The notes under the pieces: generated by a model | The model's input: only the letters and a program-made list of their open reading frames with translations | Database searches by the model: none | What the model was told of the DNA's origin: nothing | DNA from: Euglena gracilis | Taxonomy: Eukaryota > Euglenida > Euglenophyceae > Euglenales | NCBI GenBank assembly: GCA_039621445.1 | Contig: CP154955.1 | Location: forward strand, 33,711,417-33,775,416 | Reading direction: 5' to 3' | Length of the DNA stretch: 64,000 nucleotides | Translations under genes and position numbers: made by a program | Shown here: positions 63,845 through 64,000 of the stretch, piece after piece | How the letters are laid out: each line of letters opens with the position of its first letter | How positions within the stretch are numbered: position 1 is the stretch's first letter

Positions 63845-64000
63845 TTACGTGCAGCCATCAACACAGTGAAAAGTCTCAGCAGACCTGGGGAAACAGTGTC
63901 CCTTTCAGTGGACAATCAGGTAATCTATTATTACCTGACAAAAGGGGGGGGGGGCAGAAAGGACCCTTTCAACAGCCTTCTAAGGCCATTTTTCAAATGG

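Larger units (their letters stand above)
61305..64000 (+). mobile_element. DIRS-like retrotransposon copy C, cut by window end
   Basis: The left terminal repeat (61305-61436) matches 36475-36600 closely. ORF1 with GHGGQ repeats, RT and the start of RNase H follow in the same order as copy A, with high identity from about 62640 onward. The recombinase lies beyond the window. Confidence 0.9.

Overview
This is a piece of a repeat-rich, unicellular-eukaryote nuclear genome. I think it comes from a euglenid. The main reason is the introns. Two split housekeeping genes can be reassembled in frame, and about half of their introns lack usable GT-AG ends. These introns instead fit the euglenid nonconventional rule: CAG at positions +4 to +6 of the intron, CTG at -8 to -6, with the two ends able to base-pair. 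Other introns of the same genes are ordinary GT-AG. Both genes also have a pyrimidine-AG site about 20 nt before the start codon, where a spliced leader could be joined. The euglenid assignment is inference; no marker gene settles it.

Layout. 1-1.35 kb: low-complexity DNA and a gag-like remnant. 1.376 to about 12.83 kb (+): a Mn-dependent ADP-ribose/CDP-alcohol diphosphatase-type metallophosphoesterase (ADPRM) in at least nine exons; its last exon or exons were not found. 12.9-14.3 kb: two small inverted-repeat elements. 15.4-19.8 kb: a 4.4-kb palindrome with arms of about 1.77 kb, carrying a LINE reverse-transcriptase (RT) remnant and the 5' end of a chromovirus. 21.1-32.6 kb (-): a damaged Ty3/gypsy chromovirus (gag, zinc knuckles, protease, RT, RNase H, integrase, chromodomain) with an extra NPP-motif domain between gag and pol. 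32.6-41.1 kb: two head-to-head DIRS-like tyrosine-recombinase retrotransposons. 42.13-54.59 kb (-): a complete-looking IMP dehydrogenase gene of eleven exons. 54.995-55.076 kb (-): tRNA-Ser(CGA). 55.28-56.27 kb (+): a LINE RT pseudogene. 56.3-61.3 kb: no confident gene, with a degenerate tandem array. 61.3-64.0 kb (+): a third DIRS copy, cut by the window end.

The most interesting signal is that one ADPRM intron (9392-9879) is a recognisable transposon insertion: 16-bp perfect terminal inverted repeats, perfect 8-bp target-site duplications, and precise excision predicted by the CAG/CTG rule. Relatives with the same CAG...CTTAAG ends and 8-bp duplications lie at 45177-45604, inside an IMPDH intron, and at 12897-13200. 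So a mobile family that makes nonconventional introns seems to be visible at several stages.

The second signal is an NPP-motif, DIRS methyltransferase-like domain shared by the chromovirus and the DIRS elements. Homopolymer G/C runs occur throughout, and several frameshifts in transposon ORFs fall exactly at them, so some breaks could be assembly errors.
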